Shown here one piece after another: positions 1-11,509 of a stretch of DNA of 64,000 nucleotides; the first letter of the stretch is position 1; each line of letters starts with the position of its first letter. The notes under the pieces were generated by a model. The model was not told where the DNA came from. It ran no database searches and was given only the letters and a program-made list of their open reading frames with translations. This stretch comes from Astropecten irregularis (taxonomy: Eukaryota; Echinodermata; Asteroidea; Paxillosida; Astropectinidae). A program made the translations under genes and the position numbers. The stretch spans positions 3,162,001 to 3,226,000 of the forward strand of contig OZ020244.1 of the NCBI GenBank assembly GCA_963971285.1. Reading direction: 5' to 3'.

Positions 1-96
1 AATTTGGTTGGCAATTCTGTTAATATTCCAGGAAGAATTGTCATGCTTAAGCAAGTTTTGAGCTTAAGCAGCTCTATGAAATTGGCTCCTGTTCCA
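1..96. mobile_element. MITE-D right end, cut by window edge
   Basis: TTTGAGCTTAAGCAGCTCTA then TGAAATTGGCTCCTG is the right end of MITE-D. The rest lies outside the window. 97-441 holds nothing I recognise. Confidence 0.65.
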
Positions 97-441
97 TTTG
101 GTTTGATTATTTTTTTATTTAATGTGGTCAGGTAATGTGTTTATTAACAGAATGGGTCATACTTATAGAGCTATATTAAAATTACTAGAGCGCTAGCCCC
201 GTATCCAGAGTGATGCCTGCTGGGCGCATCCACGTTTGTGCACAAACTTATGAAAAGCACAACATTTTGTACATCTTTTGTACGTCTATTTGCATATCTG
301 CATTTGTGTTCTATACAGGTACATTATTGAAGCCCAATACGCCCAAAGTCCGGTGCACCTTCAAGACGCACTTCCGGTAACGTTCACGCATACGGTGTAC
401 TTGCACGTTGCATTTTGAGTACATTCTGTAAAAAACATTCC

Positions 442-1065
442 AGGCCTTGAATTTGGACATTTTTAGGGCAAGGCCACTTTGGCCTTGGATGGAGCAAAAT
501 TACAGAGGGCAACAAGGCCAGTAGGTAGGGCACCAAGGCCAAATAATATCTGCAGAAAGGGCACAGAGGCCAAATGTGAATATAATATTTCAGATGTTGG
601 AGTAGGCCCTAATGAATTTGTTGTGCTCCCACCACATACAATGTGTGTAATTGTGTATACTTGTGTACTGTACACCCCATGTGTACGACCATCGAAATGT
701 GCAGTGCACAGTGCATTAAGTGTGAATTCGGCCTCGTGTTTAAAAACACTACCAGAATGGTAGTAGCAGGATGTTGTGTCTGCGGCAGAGGTTGGGCTGC
801 AAGTACTTGTGTTATCAGTTCCCAAGAAACTTTACAACAACCGGTCCATAAATTTGAGATGTCATTGAAGTACACAGTTAGTGAGAGCATGGATGCTTAC
901 TACTCCTTATGGATTTTTTTGCAAAAGGGCATGACGGCCAAAGTAAATATAGGGCATGGCATAACTGGCAGTGAACAAGGGGATGCTTTGTGGGGCACCT
1001 CGGCCAGTTAGAAGAGCCAAGGAGGCACTGGCTGTCGTGGCCATCGTTTAATTCAAGCCCTGACA
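442..1065. mobile_element. Inverted-repeat element, ends CAGGCCTTGAATT / AATTCAAGCCCTG
   Basis: The left end CAGGCCTTGAATTTGG and the right end TAATTCAAGCCCTG (1053-1065) are inverted; the interior is made of GGGCAAGGCCACTTTGGCC-like words. A shorter copy lies at 17551-17722. ACATTC flanks both sides and may be a target duplication, but the alignment is not exact. Confidence 0.45.
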
Positions 1066-1413
1066 TTCCAGTCAAAGTTTCTTCTTTCACAGACACTCAC
1101 TCAAATTCAACATGACTGCCCCCAGAGGTTGCGGCAGAGGTTGGGCTGCAAGTGCTTGTGTTATCCGTTCCCAAGAAACTTTACAACAACCGGTCCATAA
1201 ATTTGAGATGTCATTGAGGGGCATTGATGTCATTGAATATAGGGCATGGCATAACTGGCAGTGAACAAGGGGATGCTTTGTGGGGCACCTCGGCCAGTTA
1301 GAAGAGCCAAGGAGGCACTGGCTGTCGTGGCCATCGTTTAATTCAAGCCCTGACATTCCGGTCAAAGTTTCTTCTTCCACAGACACTCACTCAAATTCAA
1401 CATGACTGCCCCC
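785..1413. repeat. Direct duplication, about 300 bp
   Basis: 785-1115 and 1132-1413 are near-identical over GGTTGGGCTGCAAGT, CAACAACCGGTCCATAAATT, CAGTGAACAAGGGGATGC and the end AACATGACTGCCCCCA. The first copy has about 50 extra bases at 880-935. It lies at the left of the window, within or beyond the last visible ROCO intron. Confidence 0.85.
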
Positions 1414-1513
1414 AGGCCGACTTCAAAGCGTCTACGCACGGAAAATGCAGAGCGAGCACTCTAGTGATTTTAACATAGCTCTATGATCATATTACAGTGT
1501 CAGTGACACCTAC

Positions 1514-4500
1514 CTGTATGATATCAGCTGCTTTGATGAGCCAGCGTTTGACAGCAGGATGTTGGTCAATCTGCCTGTCACCACACCAAATTGGCACCGG
1601 TGCCCTGCCCCGGGCAATGTCAATGACGTGAGTCTTCCCTGGTTCACTTGCCCGGACGCTGCATAGATAATGCGGTAGAGGGCAGGACGGCCCGACGGTG
1701 ATCCGAAGGTCGGACTTGAAGGCTTTAAGGTTGTCCACGATGCGGGTGACCAAGATGAGAAGGTCTTGGATTTGGTAGGTCACACGGCATCTTCACGGTT
1801 GGAAAACAAAGCACAGGAGAGTATTATGGACAACTATACACCAAAGTTCAAAGTTTAATCAAAAAACAATTCACAAAAGGCAACATAGTGTACATGTTCT
1901 GGGATGCTGTGGCCTAGTGGTCTGGCATGTGGAACTCAAGGTCTTGTGGTCAATCCACAGATTGTGGGTTCGAATCCAGCCATGGGCTGGTGGTGCTTGC
2001 GTCCTTGGGCAAGATGCATGTATTAGATTTAGATTTTTCTTACAGATGAAGCTATTCCAAGTACATTAGAGATTCATTGAGTTTGCTTTCGATCCTTGAG
2101 GTGAGAGTTATTACAAGAATAGAAATGATGAACATGGGTCAACTAAGGGAGTCCTACTTCCTGGACAGAAAGCATGCATGCAAGCGAGCTTGAGAACCCC
2201 TCAACTTGTTCTTAAATTCACGGAACACATCAGTCACTGGCTCTTGGCTAACCTGGCTTAGAGAACTGGAAACAAAACCTCTGTTTCCTATTTTAACTAC
2301 AATATCCAGATATGAAGATTTCTGATCCTCTCATCCATTTATGTGTATCTTTACTTGCATGTTCTTGTCCTCTTGTCATTTAGCCTTTGATAAAGATCCT
2401 GCAAGGATCAAAACGTCAGACCCTTCTACAACAAACTATGAGACACGATGCACATCTTACTCACCTTGCAAAGATCTTGATCATGCTCTCTGCTTCATCG
2501 CACACCATGTTCATCTGGCAGTCACTGGACAAGCTCAAGGAAGCTGATAGAGCACCATTGATGTTCCCCCTGCCGTTTGTCTCCCAGGACTTCCTCAGAA
2601 GCCCTATCAGGCAATGCATGAAGAATCCATCCGGGAGGCATCCATGGAAGTCCACACACAGGTCGTAGAGGCTGGGGTCTGGGGCTTGATAACAATCCAA
2701 GAGCTGGGTGGGCAGCGGCTTGCTCTGGAAGAAGTAAGGGACGAGGTAGGTGGATGCGCTCCTGGCATCTGGCTGCTGGATGCAGTGGATGATGTTCATC
2801 AGACTCAGGGTGGTCAGGAGGTTGCTTCTCTCCGAATCGTTCCCAAGGAGGTACTCCAGGAAGGTGGACGAGGCAGTCCCACGCTGCCCGAGAGTATTCC
2901 AGTGCTGCATGGAGTCCGTGAAGCTGGGATCCTGTTGCTGGTCACGGCTGGGGATCGTTGTCAGTCTTCTGGCCGCCGTGATCAGGTGCTGACGGTCCAG
3001 CAAGATATTGTTGCTTGTGGTTTGGAAGCAGACAAAGCTGTTGGCGACCCTATACTCCAGGAAGTCTGCAAGAGGATATGCAGCAGCATATTAAAGGTAG
3101 TATCATACTTTGGTAAGAAACCAAAACAGAAGTGTTCACAGATTTATATATAACTTACAGGGCATGAAGATGATGCTGGTAGAAAAATACCATTAAAATT
3201 TTTCCGCCTGAAATGGTGTATTTATCCAGAAAAGAGTAAAACGACAACTGAAAATCTTTTTGATCTTTTAAAAGATCAAAAATAAAAGAGAAAGACTTAA
3301 GAAATACTTTGGCCGTTTTTCACGATTTTCTCAAAAAGTTTGCTCTGTATGGGACTGAAATTCTCACAGATGACTGTTACTGTATCTGTCTTGATTTTTT
3401 GCCAATGAATCTGTACTTCCTTGACAAAAACCAAAGTATGATACTACCTTTAAATCGCAAAATGGCACATGCGACAGCAATGGACTGCTGAAATTTGACC
3501 CAAACAACAACAAAATTGTGCGAGGCCAAATTAGTAAATCGCTTGTAATCAAAACTGTGAGAAGACTAGGCAAACAATGAGTCTTCAGTCTAAAATAAAG
3601 AAAATGAAACTTGCTGCACATACACATTATAAAGTTTATAGTGGGTACATGTGTAGCTGCGTTGGGCCCAGCCACTGGTCTTCTATAATTCCTAGCCTTG
3701 AACTATCAACTTCAAGCCCCTGCTGTGTGCCCTGGATCATGCATAGTTTGCACTATAAACTTGATTGACATTGGTCGTGGGCAGTATCCAGAAGCCAGGC
3801 TTTATTGTTTTTGACCAACTGGTATGAAAGTTTCTCTTCCTATGAATTTCCCTCAAAGACATTGCCTTTTGCCAAGGAAAAAATGCACAATTTTGAGAAT
3901 AAAGTTCCACACCTGATGTACCTGCATCAATGAATGAACCAGGTTTATTTAATCTTAAGGTTAAACTTACCGGCACATATGATGTCTCCATTGTTATGAA
4001 GAAACTGGAGGAGACTGGTAAGCTCCTTCTCAGATGAGATGGCACTGCATTCTTGCATAATCCTGGCTTTATACACGTAGCGGAGACAGTTCTTCTTCAG
4101 CTTGTTCACTCTATCCTGCTCCAGCAGATAGTAGAAGGGGTAGCGGTCTGTGATGAAGGGCTGCTTGAATGCAACCTGCGACACGTGCTCCTTCAACTTG
4201 CTGACATCAAAAAGCACTGATCTGGCGTGAGTCGAGGTGTTGGCGGGTCTCACAGAGAAGCTGACCCTGAGGCTGCCACTCAGAGATGGGGAACTGATGT
4301 GGCACTCTTCGGAGTCACTGAGGTTTGTCAAGAAACTGCTGTCATTGCTGAGTTGCTCTCTTGCCTGAGTGCGTACCAACTGGAAGCAAGGGAAGTTTGT
4401 GGCAGGATTATACTGGAGCTGGTTCATGAAGGCTTCGGAAAACTGATTGTGTAAAGTCTTTCCTGTGGTTGTCAGCTGCTCGACGGGTAAGCTCTCCTCG

Positions 4501-7240
4501 ACTGTCACAACAAGATATACAGGGGCTTGATTGGATGCATAAGTACGAATCTTGTTCAGTCTTTTCTGAATGTCCACGAGGACAGCCTGCTTGTTATCCA
4601 AGAAGTCCTGGTGGCAGAATTGGATGATGTAGATAGAATGGGCAGTGGCAAGAATGTGGTCACAGTAATTTGAGAATGGGTGAGTCTTCAGGGCCAGGAT
4701 CTCCAGCTCGACGCGATCGTAGGTCTCAATTGGCTTCACATTGGCAACAGACTCCAAGAGATCAGTCATCCACTCCTTAGGGTCTGAGCAAGAGGCTTCC
4801 ATGGCAAATCCTGAACAAGTTTTCCTTACTGAAGCTCGATACCGAACACCAACATCGTTCCCTAAAGGCTCTGTGCTTCCCGCTCCACCTACAAGGGAGC
4901 TAGCTATCAGTTCTGCCTGGTTGCCAGCAATCACCAGCCTCAAGCAGGGCAGCCTTGGCATGTGGGCACTGAGGCAGGACAAGTTCCCAGAGTCAGCGAG
5001 GGCCTGCAGCCTCTCATCGACACTTTTCGGGGCAGCGCTGGGTGCCTTGGAGGCGTGGGAGGAGTTAGTGGACATCTTGCTGCTGTCCATCCTCTCCAAC
5101 TGTTTGTGAGTGTCACCACTGGCTTCATCTTGGCTGGCCTGCCTGTCCTGGCTGATTGACCTCTGGACACGGGGCTTCCTGCTCTGCCTCTTCTTGCAGA
5201 TTATCCCCTTGGGACTCTGGATGATGAGGCACACTTGATCTGTTTTGTTCATCCTGAGCACAGACGCTAGGGTGACACCCTGAAAGAATGAATGAGACTT
5301 GTAATTAGTATCAGGAGAATGAACGGAGAATACATGACCAAGGGAATGTCGAGTTAACTGCCTCTTTTTTAGAGCCAACCCATGCTCCCAAAAGAGTGTG
5401 TCACATGGTGCTAATGCAAAACATTACTTTATGTACTTCCGCCATGCATTTAAGGTGCGTTCGAGTATTTTCCCTCGGTCAATACGCGTCAAGTCACTGA
5501 ATCAGCCACCGGCTGGGCTAATCGAACGCTTGCTTACCTTTCCGTCATCTTGAATTCGTGTGACGTGTTTCCCACCACTGACTTTGTTCGGGAGCAGGGT
5601 CATTGGTGGCTGCCCTGGGTGAACTCGAGAATGACGTCAGATCTAATCGACCGGTATGGGGGCATAGACTCGGAGCGACCTAGGTGACCTACTCGAACGC
5701 ACCTATAGCCTTAAATCTAAGTTACCTCTAAATGATGACGGTTTGCAGACAGGATGCAGTCCCCAATGTAGATTCTACCATGTGCCGGTCCCCTTGGAGT
5801 CACCTTTGAGACCATCGTGTGCATTTTACCTGAAGTCTGTCCCTGCAAAAATTGATGTGATTCACTTCAACTCACTTCAAATCCTTCTCTTAGAAGCCAT
5901 ATCCATTTGTTGCAATGCAGAGTTATAGGTACTATCATACTTTGGTAGCATACCTAAACAGAAATCTTACTTACAGGGTATAAAGATGGTGATAGTAGAA
6001 ACATACCGTTAACATTTTTCTGTCTGAAATTCTGTATTTATCCAGAAAAGAGTAAAATCAATTGACCAAAAACAATTTTGATCTTTGGAAGATAAAAAAA
6101 CTTGTGAAAAAAATGTAAAATACCAATTTAAAATGGGCGTTTTTCACTGTTTAAAAAAAAACCTGGGCACCGTATAAGCCTGGGAATTTCACAGATGACT
6201 GTTACTGTATCTTTCTTGATATTTTTGCTCATGAATCTGCAATTCTTTGACAAAAACCAAAGTATGATATTACCTTGAATGAATAGAATTGGTGCATGTA
6301 CTTGGCAAAGCAGATGTTTAACTGAAAATGTCGCATTATACATAGCTATAAATTTATCACGACAAGTGTACTTGGCTTACATGTAGTTTAGAAATTCTGC
6401 AAAAACTCATGACACTATCAAATCTCCTTGTGAATGTTATGCTCAGCAAACAATGGCCAAATACAAGTCAAAAGCATTTAAGCCCTAAACATCACATGAA
6501 AATACATGATGATGTACAGTGTATGGTTGGTAATCCTGCAGGGCTGATTTCACAAAGCACTAAGACTGATCTTAAGTTTAAAATCAATCCTAATCGCTAA
6601 GCAAAGTGTGATGTCACAATACAAATCACTACATGTGATTACTGACAACTCATCTTAAGATTAATTAATCTTAGTGTTTGGTGAAATCCAGCCCTGTTTT
6701 ATCGATAAAGATCCTGCTGAGATTGAAACGCGTCAGGCCCTTCTAACTCCCAAGCATTTCATAAATTTCAGGTCAATATTTTGGCTGATGAGAGGTTTGC
6801 AGCAGTTATCACTTGTTTAGAAATAAGAGATTGATCTGGACATGTACACGTACTTTGACTTTATTGTAGTTGAAACCTAGGAGTCCATTGCTGTCCCGTG
6901 TCAACATTACAGTCTTCGTTGGAAACGTCCATCGGATTCGGTCTGGATCCAAAAAGGCCGTTTTTATCAGCCGCTCTAGTTCCTCCCTATCATTCAAGTT
7001 GCTGTTGCAGATGCCACAGTGGGAATGCTTGGAGGAGTGAGATGAATGCTTGGAGGAGTGAGGAGAGCTCCGAGGCTGGGCCTCTGAGGCTTGAGACCAG
7101 CTAGAGACCCCGGTGCTCCCGCCGGACTCCTTACTGGAGCCTGACAAGATGAAGGAATCGTCGCTGCTTTGCGAGGCACAACTACGACTGCCTGTCCCCT
7201 TAGAGTAGCTTGCTTGGTCTACCTCATCGGGTTGGCCCAT
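1514..7240 (-). CDS. ROCO-family protein: PDZ - degenerate Roc - COR (5 exons, 3' end off window)
   Basis: I joined five minus-strand exons: 7240-6854, 5842-5726, 5279-3971, 3065-2465 and 1790-1514. All have AG/GT borders and matching phases (0, 0, 1, 0 after completing split codons), giving 897 residues with no stop; the gene runs on past 1514 (donor GTAGGT). Residues 1-107 are Ser/His-rich with a CGIC pair. Residues 108-191 form a PDZ domain built from three exons: the carboxylate loop GLLGF, then GRIYIGDCIL, then the last strand ending VCLIIQSP. Residues about 279-430 resemble a Roc domain, but the P-loop position reads LRLVIAGNQAELIASSLV without GKT/S, and the base-recognition site is VTVEES rather than TH/NKxD, so GTP binding is unlikely. 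COR-A follows (LLQFLHNNGDIICADFLEY, ILLDRQHLITAARRL) and then COR-B (YLVPYFFQ, DFHGCLPDGFFMHCL). ROCO proteins are usually large scaffolds that dimerise through COR. I know no named vertebrate orthologue. Domain calls are by eye. Confidence 0.8.
1905..2035 (+). mobile_element. tRNA-derived SINE fragment
   Basis: GGCCTAGTGGTCTGGCATGT (A-box-like) and GGGTTCGAATCCAGCC (B-box) are spaced as in a tRNA with a long variable arm, followed by the GCGTCCTTGGGCAAGA tail common in marine-invertebrate SINEs. Confidence 0.65.
3091..3453. mobile_element. MITE-A copy in ROCO intron 3
   Basis: Full-length copy of the most common element. The ends TTAAAGGTAGTATCATACTT and its inverse are 363 bp apart, and a perfect central hairpin TTTTTGATCTTTTAAAAGATC sits mid-element. 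It starts only 26 bp upstream of the exon 4 acceptor (3065), so the branch-point region abuts or overlaps it. No coding capacity. Confidence 0.85.
5453..5704. mobile_element. Foldback element filling most of ROCO intron 2
   Basis: AGGTGCGTTCGAGTA at the left and TACTCGAACGCACCT at the right; interior GACGCGTATTGACC-type words. It takes 252 of the 446 intron bases and ends 22 bp from the exon 2 donor. Confidence 0.78.
5923..6278. mobile_element. MITE-A copy in ROCO intron 1
   Basis: Starts TATAGGTACTATCATACTTT and ends AAAGTATGATATTACCTT. Its central hairpin is degraded. Confidence 0.75.
6390..6538. mobile_element. MITE-D internal fragment
   Basis: AGCAAACAATGGCCAAATAC, CAAGTCAAAAGCATTTAAGC and GGTTGGTAATCCTGC match the interior of MITE-D. 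It is cut by the adjoining MITE-F. In ROCO intron 1. Confidence 0.65.
6539..6697. mobile_element. MITE-F (CAGGGCTGATTTCACAAAGCAC)
   Basis: CAGGGCTGATTTCACAAAGC to TGGTGAAATCCAGCCCTG, 159 bp, foldback; TGTGATGTCACA inside. In ROCO intron 1. Confidence 0.8.
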
Positions 7241-8241
7241 TGCGATGTCTAACGACCTCTAGCTATAACACTGAAGGAAAAACAGCCTAGCTGTACTGTA
7301 TATAACTTGAGTGGAGTCACAGCTTCACAGAAAGTATACACACATTACTTTCACTTTGTATGTCTACCAGTGTAGGATACTGACACGTATGTGATAGAGA
7401 CCACCATGGTATGCACATTTCGGAAGCTCCATGCTTACATCACCTCATGGGTGCGTCACAGATGCACAATGTCACTGGTGGTCACAGTCACTGGTACTGC
7501 ATGTACACTGTATACAGGTGTGTACAACATGCATGCACATGAACTTGTCCCAGATCGTTCACTGTATGTACTGTGTCCTCAGCCAAGTACTACTGATTAA
7601 CAAGCAGCATCCATTCAACACATCAACTGTATACTGTACATGAGCATCACAACAGTCGGAATTTCTCTGTTCAATCTGGTAATACAATCAGTGAGGACAT
7701 GAGCTTCCTGCGACGTGCAGATTTCCTGCTAAATGTGACCCTTCTGCTGATCCCCGCTCTGCCAATAAAACAAACAAGCAAGAGAATTGCTGGAATTAAT
7801 GTTTCCTTATAAATTCAGCAAGTTCGTACACATACATGTACATGTACAATGATGTACATGAAAATTTTTTACATGTTCACCAATACTTGAAAGTTGAATG
7901 AACAGTATACTTGTAGAGACATGGCTTTGTTCTTGTGTACTAAAATGAACACTCTCCGAATAGTAGAATTGAAATCATTCACCATTTCTCCTTTTTGAAG
8001 TTTACAATTCCAAATATTTAGTTTTGAGACAGCTGACTTTGGTTTTTAAAACAGAACACAATTACATTTACCACATGTATGATAATGTAATGTACGTCCT
8101 CCACAATATAATGATGGCCTTAGAGTTGATGTACTGTATCTTATCAGTATTGTCCCTTGCAGTGCCACCACAGTCTAATTAAGTACAGGAAATATGATAA
8201 TACTACCACTGGTTGTACACATATTAGAACCATGTTCTATT
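7241..8241. other. Upstream of the ROCO gene; no element recognised
   Basis: The ROCO promoter should lie here, but I see no clear TATA or initiator match. 7390-7640 and 7800-7870 are rich in TGTACA/ATGTAC words that open short chance ORFs on both strands. Confidence 0.4.
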
Positions 8242-8617
8242 TTAAAGGTAGTATCATACATGTACTTTGGTAAGAAACCAAAACAGAAATGTTCACAGAT
8301 TTACGTATGACTTACAGGGTATAAAGATGGTGGTGATAGAAACATACCGTTAAAATTGTTCCGCCTGAAATGGTGTATTTATCCAGAAATTAGTAAAATA
8401 AAGACCGAAAATCTTTTTGATCTTTTAAAAGATCAAAAATAAAAGAGAAAAGACTTAAGAAATACTGTGGCTGTTTTTCACTGTTTTCTCAAAAAGTGGG
8501 CACCGTATGGGACTGAAATTTTCACAGATGACTGTAACTGTATCTGTCTTGATACTTTTGCCCATGAATCTGTATTTCTTTGATAAAACCCAAAGTATGA
8601 TATCATACTACCTTTAA
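8242..8617. mobile_element. MITE-A copy
   Basis: TTAAAGGTAGTATCATACAT at the left, GATATCATACTACCTTTAA at the right, and the central GATCTTTTAAAAGATC intact. Confidence 0.85.
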
Positions 8618-9045
8618 GGAAAATATCCCAACTGATCTACATGTAGGGGCTCAACAATATACTGTGGGTCTGGCCTCCAACAAAAAAATACATGTAGTTA
8701 GAGAGAGTAAGGCTTGCAGTAACACCATGTATCATAAATCTCTTTTAGAAAGATGTGTGGTCTGAAAAGGACCGATGAGAGTGGATTCTCGACGTTTCGA
8801 CTAGTGTGCTCTAGTCGTCCTCTCTCCTGCACCATGCAAAACTTCAAACCTTACATACATGTAGTTCAAAATAAGAACACCAAAATTGGGTCCAAGCTTG
8901 GCAGACATGGCTGACTGTCTAGTCTTGCCTAGTGTGTCAAACCTTGTTACCACTGTGCTACCAGTGGCCAGCTACATGTAAACAAATCTCAAAGTGAAGA
9001 AATCTTGACATTTCTTTAAGTACGCAGTGTGCAACTGTGCATATA

Positions 9046-9420
9046 TTAAAGGTAATATCATACACTGTACTTTGGTTTTTGTCAAAGAAATACAGATTCA
9101 TGGGCAAAATTATCAAGGACGATACAGTAACAGACATCTGTGAAAATTTCAGCCCCATACGTTGCCCACTTTTTGAGAAAACAGTGAAAATGGCCTCAGT
9201 ATTTCTTAAGTCTTTTCTCTTTTATTTTTGATCTTTTAAAAGATCAAAAAGATTTTTGGTCGTTGTTTTTACTAATTTCTGGATAAATACAATACCATTT
9301 CAGGTGGAAACATTTTAACGGTTTGTTTCTACCACCACCATCTTCACACCCTGTAAGTAATACGTAAATCTGTGAACATTTCTGTTTTGGTTTCTTACCC
9401 AAGTATGATACTACCTTCAA
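9046..9420. mobile_element. MITE-A copy, inverted
   Basis: Internal order reversed relative to 8242-8617. Ends TTAAAGGTAATATCATACAC and AAGTATGATACTACCTTCAA; central hairpin present. Confidence 0.85.
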
Positions 9421-9454
9421 AGCACATTCTACTCTGAAATGTCAAATCAGTTGT

Positions 9455-9608
9455 GGGGTCAATTTCACAAAGCCCTACGATCGATCGTAACTGGAGTTAT
9501 GAAGGATAACCCATTGTATCCTACATGTACGTAGGCCTGCAATGCATCATAAGTCCTACAATTGATGGTACCTATAAGTTACAATGAGTTTGGTGAAATT
9601 GATCCCTG
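9455..9608. mobile_element. MITE-E (GGGGTCAATTTCAC palindromic element)
   Basis: About 150-bp foldback: GGGGTCAATTTCACAAAGCC to TTTGGTGAAATTGATCCC, with GTAGGCCTGCAATGCATCAT inside. Other copies at 31984 and 41752. Confidence 0.8.
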
Positions 9609-9704
9609 GAAACAGAAGTACATCATGTAATACACCGCTGTGTTCAAAATAACAATCTGCGTCACTGACAGCTACAAGAAATAATTCATAAACCTCCAAA
9701 GCTC

Positions 9705-9857
9705 GTTTTCACCAAACACTAAGATAAATCTCTTCAGATGACCTGTCAGTATTACCATCTGACCATGGTGATTTGTATCTTCACATCACACCTTGCTTAG
9801 CAATTAAGATTCAATTCCCAATTTCTGATTGATTCTCATCTTTTGTGAAATTGGCCC
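9705..9857. mobile_element. MITE-F copy, inverted
   Basis: TTTCACCAAACACTAAGATA to TTTTGTGAAATTGGCCC; GCAATTAAGATTCAATTCCC matches 6539-6697 in reverse. Confidence 0.7.
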
Positions 9858-9901
9858 AGGAGGTTGTTTTCTTGATTGGAAAACTGTGCATCAAAACAGC
9901 C

Positions 9902-10492
9902 AGGGGCCAATTTCATAGAGCTGCTTAATTAAAGGGAACATGCATGTCGGATTTGCAAAGAGGTGCGTTTTGGCTGAATTTGGAACTTAAACAGAAGTGA
10001 AGGTCTTAAACTTCCTTATGGACGTTGTTTCATGTACCTTTCTACGCTTTGTACATTTGGATAGCAGAAATATTGCCGAAATAATCTTGCCCCCTCCGAA
10101 TCCTTCAGGCTTTCGAATTGCTATTAAATTGTTTGGACGAACCATCTTTTTAAAAGACACTAAATCTTAATTTCCTTGAAAAACCCAGCATCTGATGAAC
10201 CAAGATTTCCCATGGTGACTGTTTGCACTGATTCCGAACTGTTGAGTCCATTTTCTGTCTCAAACTCAATAATTTTCTTTTTTTGGAGGCCTTGCAAATC
10301 CTGTACGCTGCCTTTAAGCACAAAAATAGCTTAGGCCTAAAGCATGAAAAGTCTTCCTTGATCAAACAGGATTGCCGACCACATTTTTAATTGATAGTGC
10401 TTTTGACTTGTATTCGGCCATTGTTTGTCGAGTATAACATTCACAAAGAGTTTTGGTTGGCATACTGATTTTATTTACCAAGGTTTTGGCCC
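9902..10492. mobile_element. MITE-D copy carrying an inserted MITE-C
   Basis: Outer element begins GGGGCCAATTTCATAGAGCT at 9904 and resumes after 10315 with AAGCACAAAAATAGCTTAGG, ending near GGTTTTGGCCCC at 10492. MITE-C (9930-10315, TTAAAGGGAACATGCATGTC to GTACGCTGCCTTTAA) is inserted at a TTAA, which is present on both sides. Confidence 0.75.
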
Positions 10493-10861
10493 CATCATGC
10501 ATGATGAACCAAAAGGTCTGAACTTGTTGTCAACAGGGAGAGGGGTGCGTGCCTGGGGAGGGGTGGGGGTCGTTAATTGATTGGCCTTTTCATGTAGGCC
10601 CAACCTCTAGCCTCCTCCACACACGGTTGATTTAATACATATATCATCAGGCGACATCACAAAAAGGCATATTCTGTATAAATTTGTACATGTAAGAGTC
10701 GTGACACTCAGTGGCCTCTGGCAAATTGCCAAACAGGATCACGCACTGCAGTCTAATGTACATTACGCAGCTCAATACCTTCTACCATTGCTTTTTCATC
10801 CATCTTTTTTCTTCAGATCAAGGTGCATAGTTTCTTTGCTCTTATTCTTACCAAAAATGGT

Positions 10862-11509
10862 TTAAAGGTAATGTCATACATGTACTTTGGTTTTTGTCAC
10901 AGAAATGCAGATTCATGGGCAGAAGATACACTTAACAGTCATCTGTGAAATTTTCAGTCCCATGCGGTGCCCACTTTTTAAGAAAACAGTGAAAAACGCC
11001 CACAGTATTTTAAAAAAATGTTTCAACCATTATTTTTTATCTTTAAAAGATCAAAATTGTTTTTGGTCATTGTGGTTAATACCAAAGATCTTAAAAGCAC
11101 AAGATAGGACACTGCCTATCTGTTTGTACAGGGTGCAGTGAAACAAGGATGGCGTGTACAGATACATCTCTATTTTCCTTAACCCAACGTAAGCGGCGCT
11201 ATTCCCCCATTGAATTGGGAATAGCGCCACTTACGTTGGGCAAGTAAAAATGTGTGGAAACTACGCAGGCTCCCAATTCGCTCAATTCTCCACACTATAC
11301 GCAGTAGTCAGGTTCTGTTGTTTCACTTTATACGGCAAGTGTCCTATCTTGTGCTTTAAAGATCTTTGTTAATACTCCTTTCAGGATAAATACAGCATTT
11401 CAGGCAGAAGATTTTTAATGATGTTTTCTACCATCACCATCTTTATATAAAGTTGTAAATCTGTGAAGATTTCTCTTTCGCACTACCGAAGTATGATAAG
11501 TACCTTTAA
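10862..11509. mobile_element. MITE-A copy split by another MITE
   Basis: The halves 10862-11075 and 11376-11509 are one MITE-A; 11083-11368 is a later insertion. It ends TACCTTTAA and directly abuts the MITE-B copy starting at 11506. Confidence 0.8.
11083..11368. mobile_element. Foldback MITE nested in MITE-A
   Basis: Ends CAAAGATCTTAAAAGCACAA and CTTGTGCTTTAAAGATCTTT are inverted repeats of about 33 bp. A second inner inverted repeat (CCCAACGTAAGCGGCGCTAT / inverse) lies at 11181-11241. TTAATAC (possibly GTTAATAC) is duplicated on both flanks (11076-11082 and 11369-11375): a 7-8-bp target duplication. Confidence 0.85.

Noticed and set aside
2614-3153. Plus-strand ORF of 179 codons
   Set aside because: Antisense shadow of ROCO exon 4, which has COR motifs and correct splice sites.
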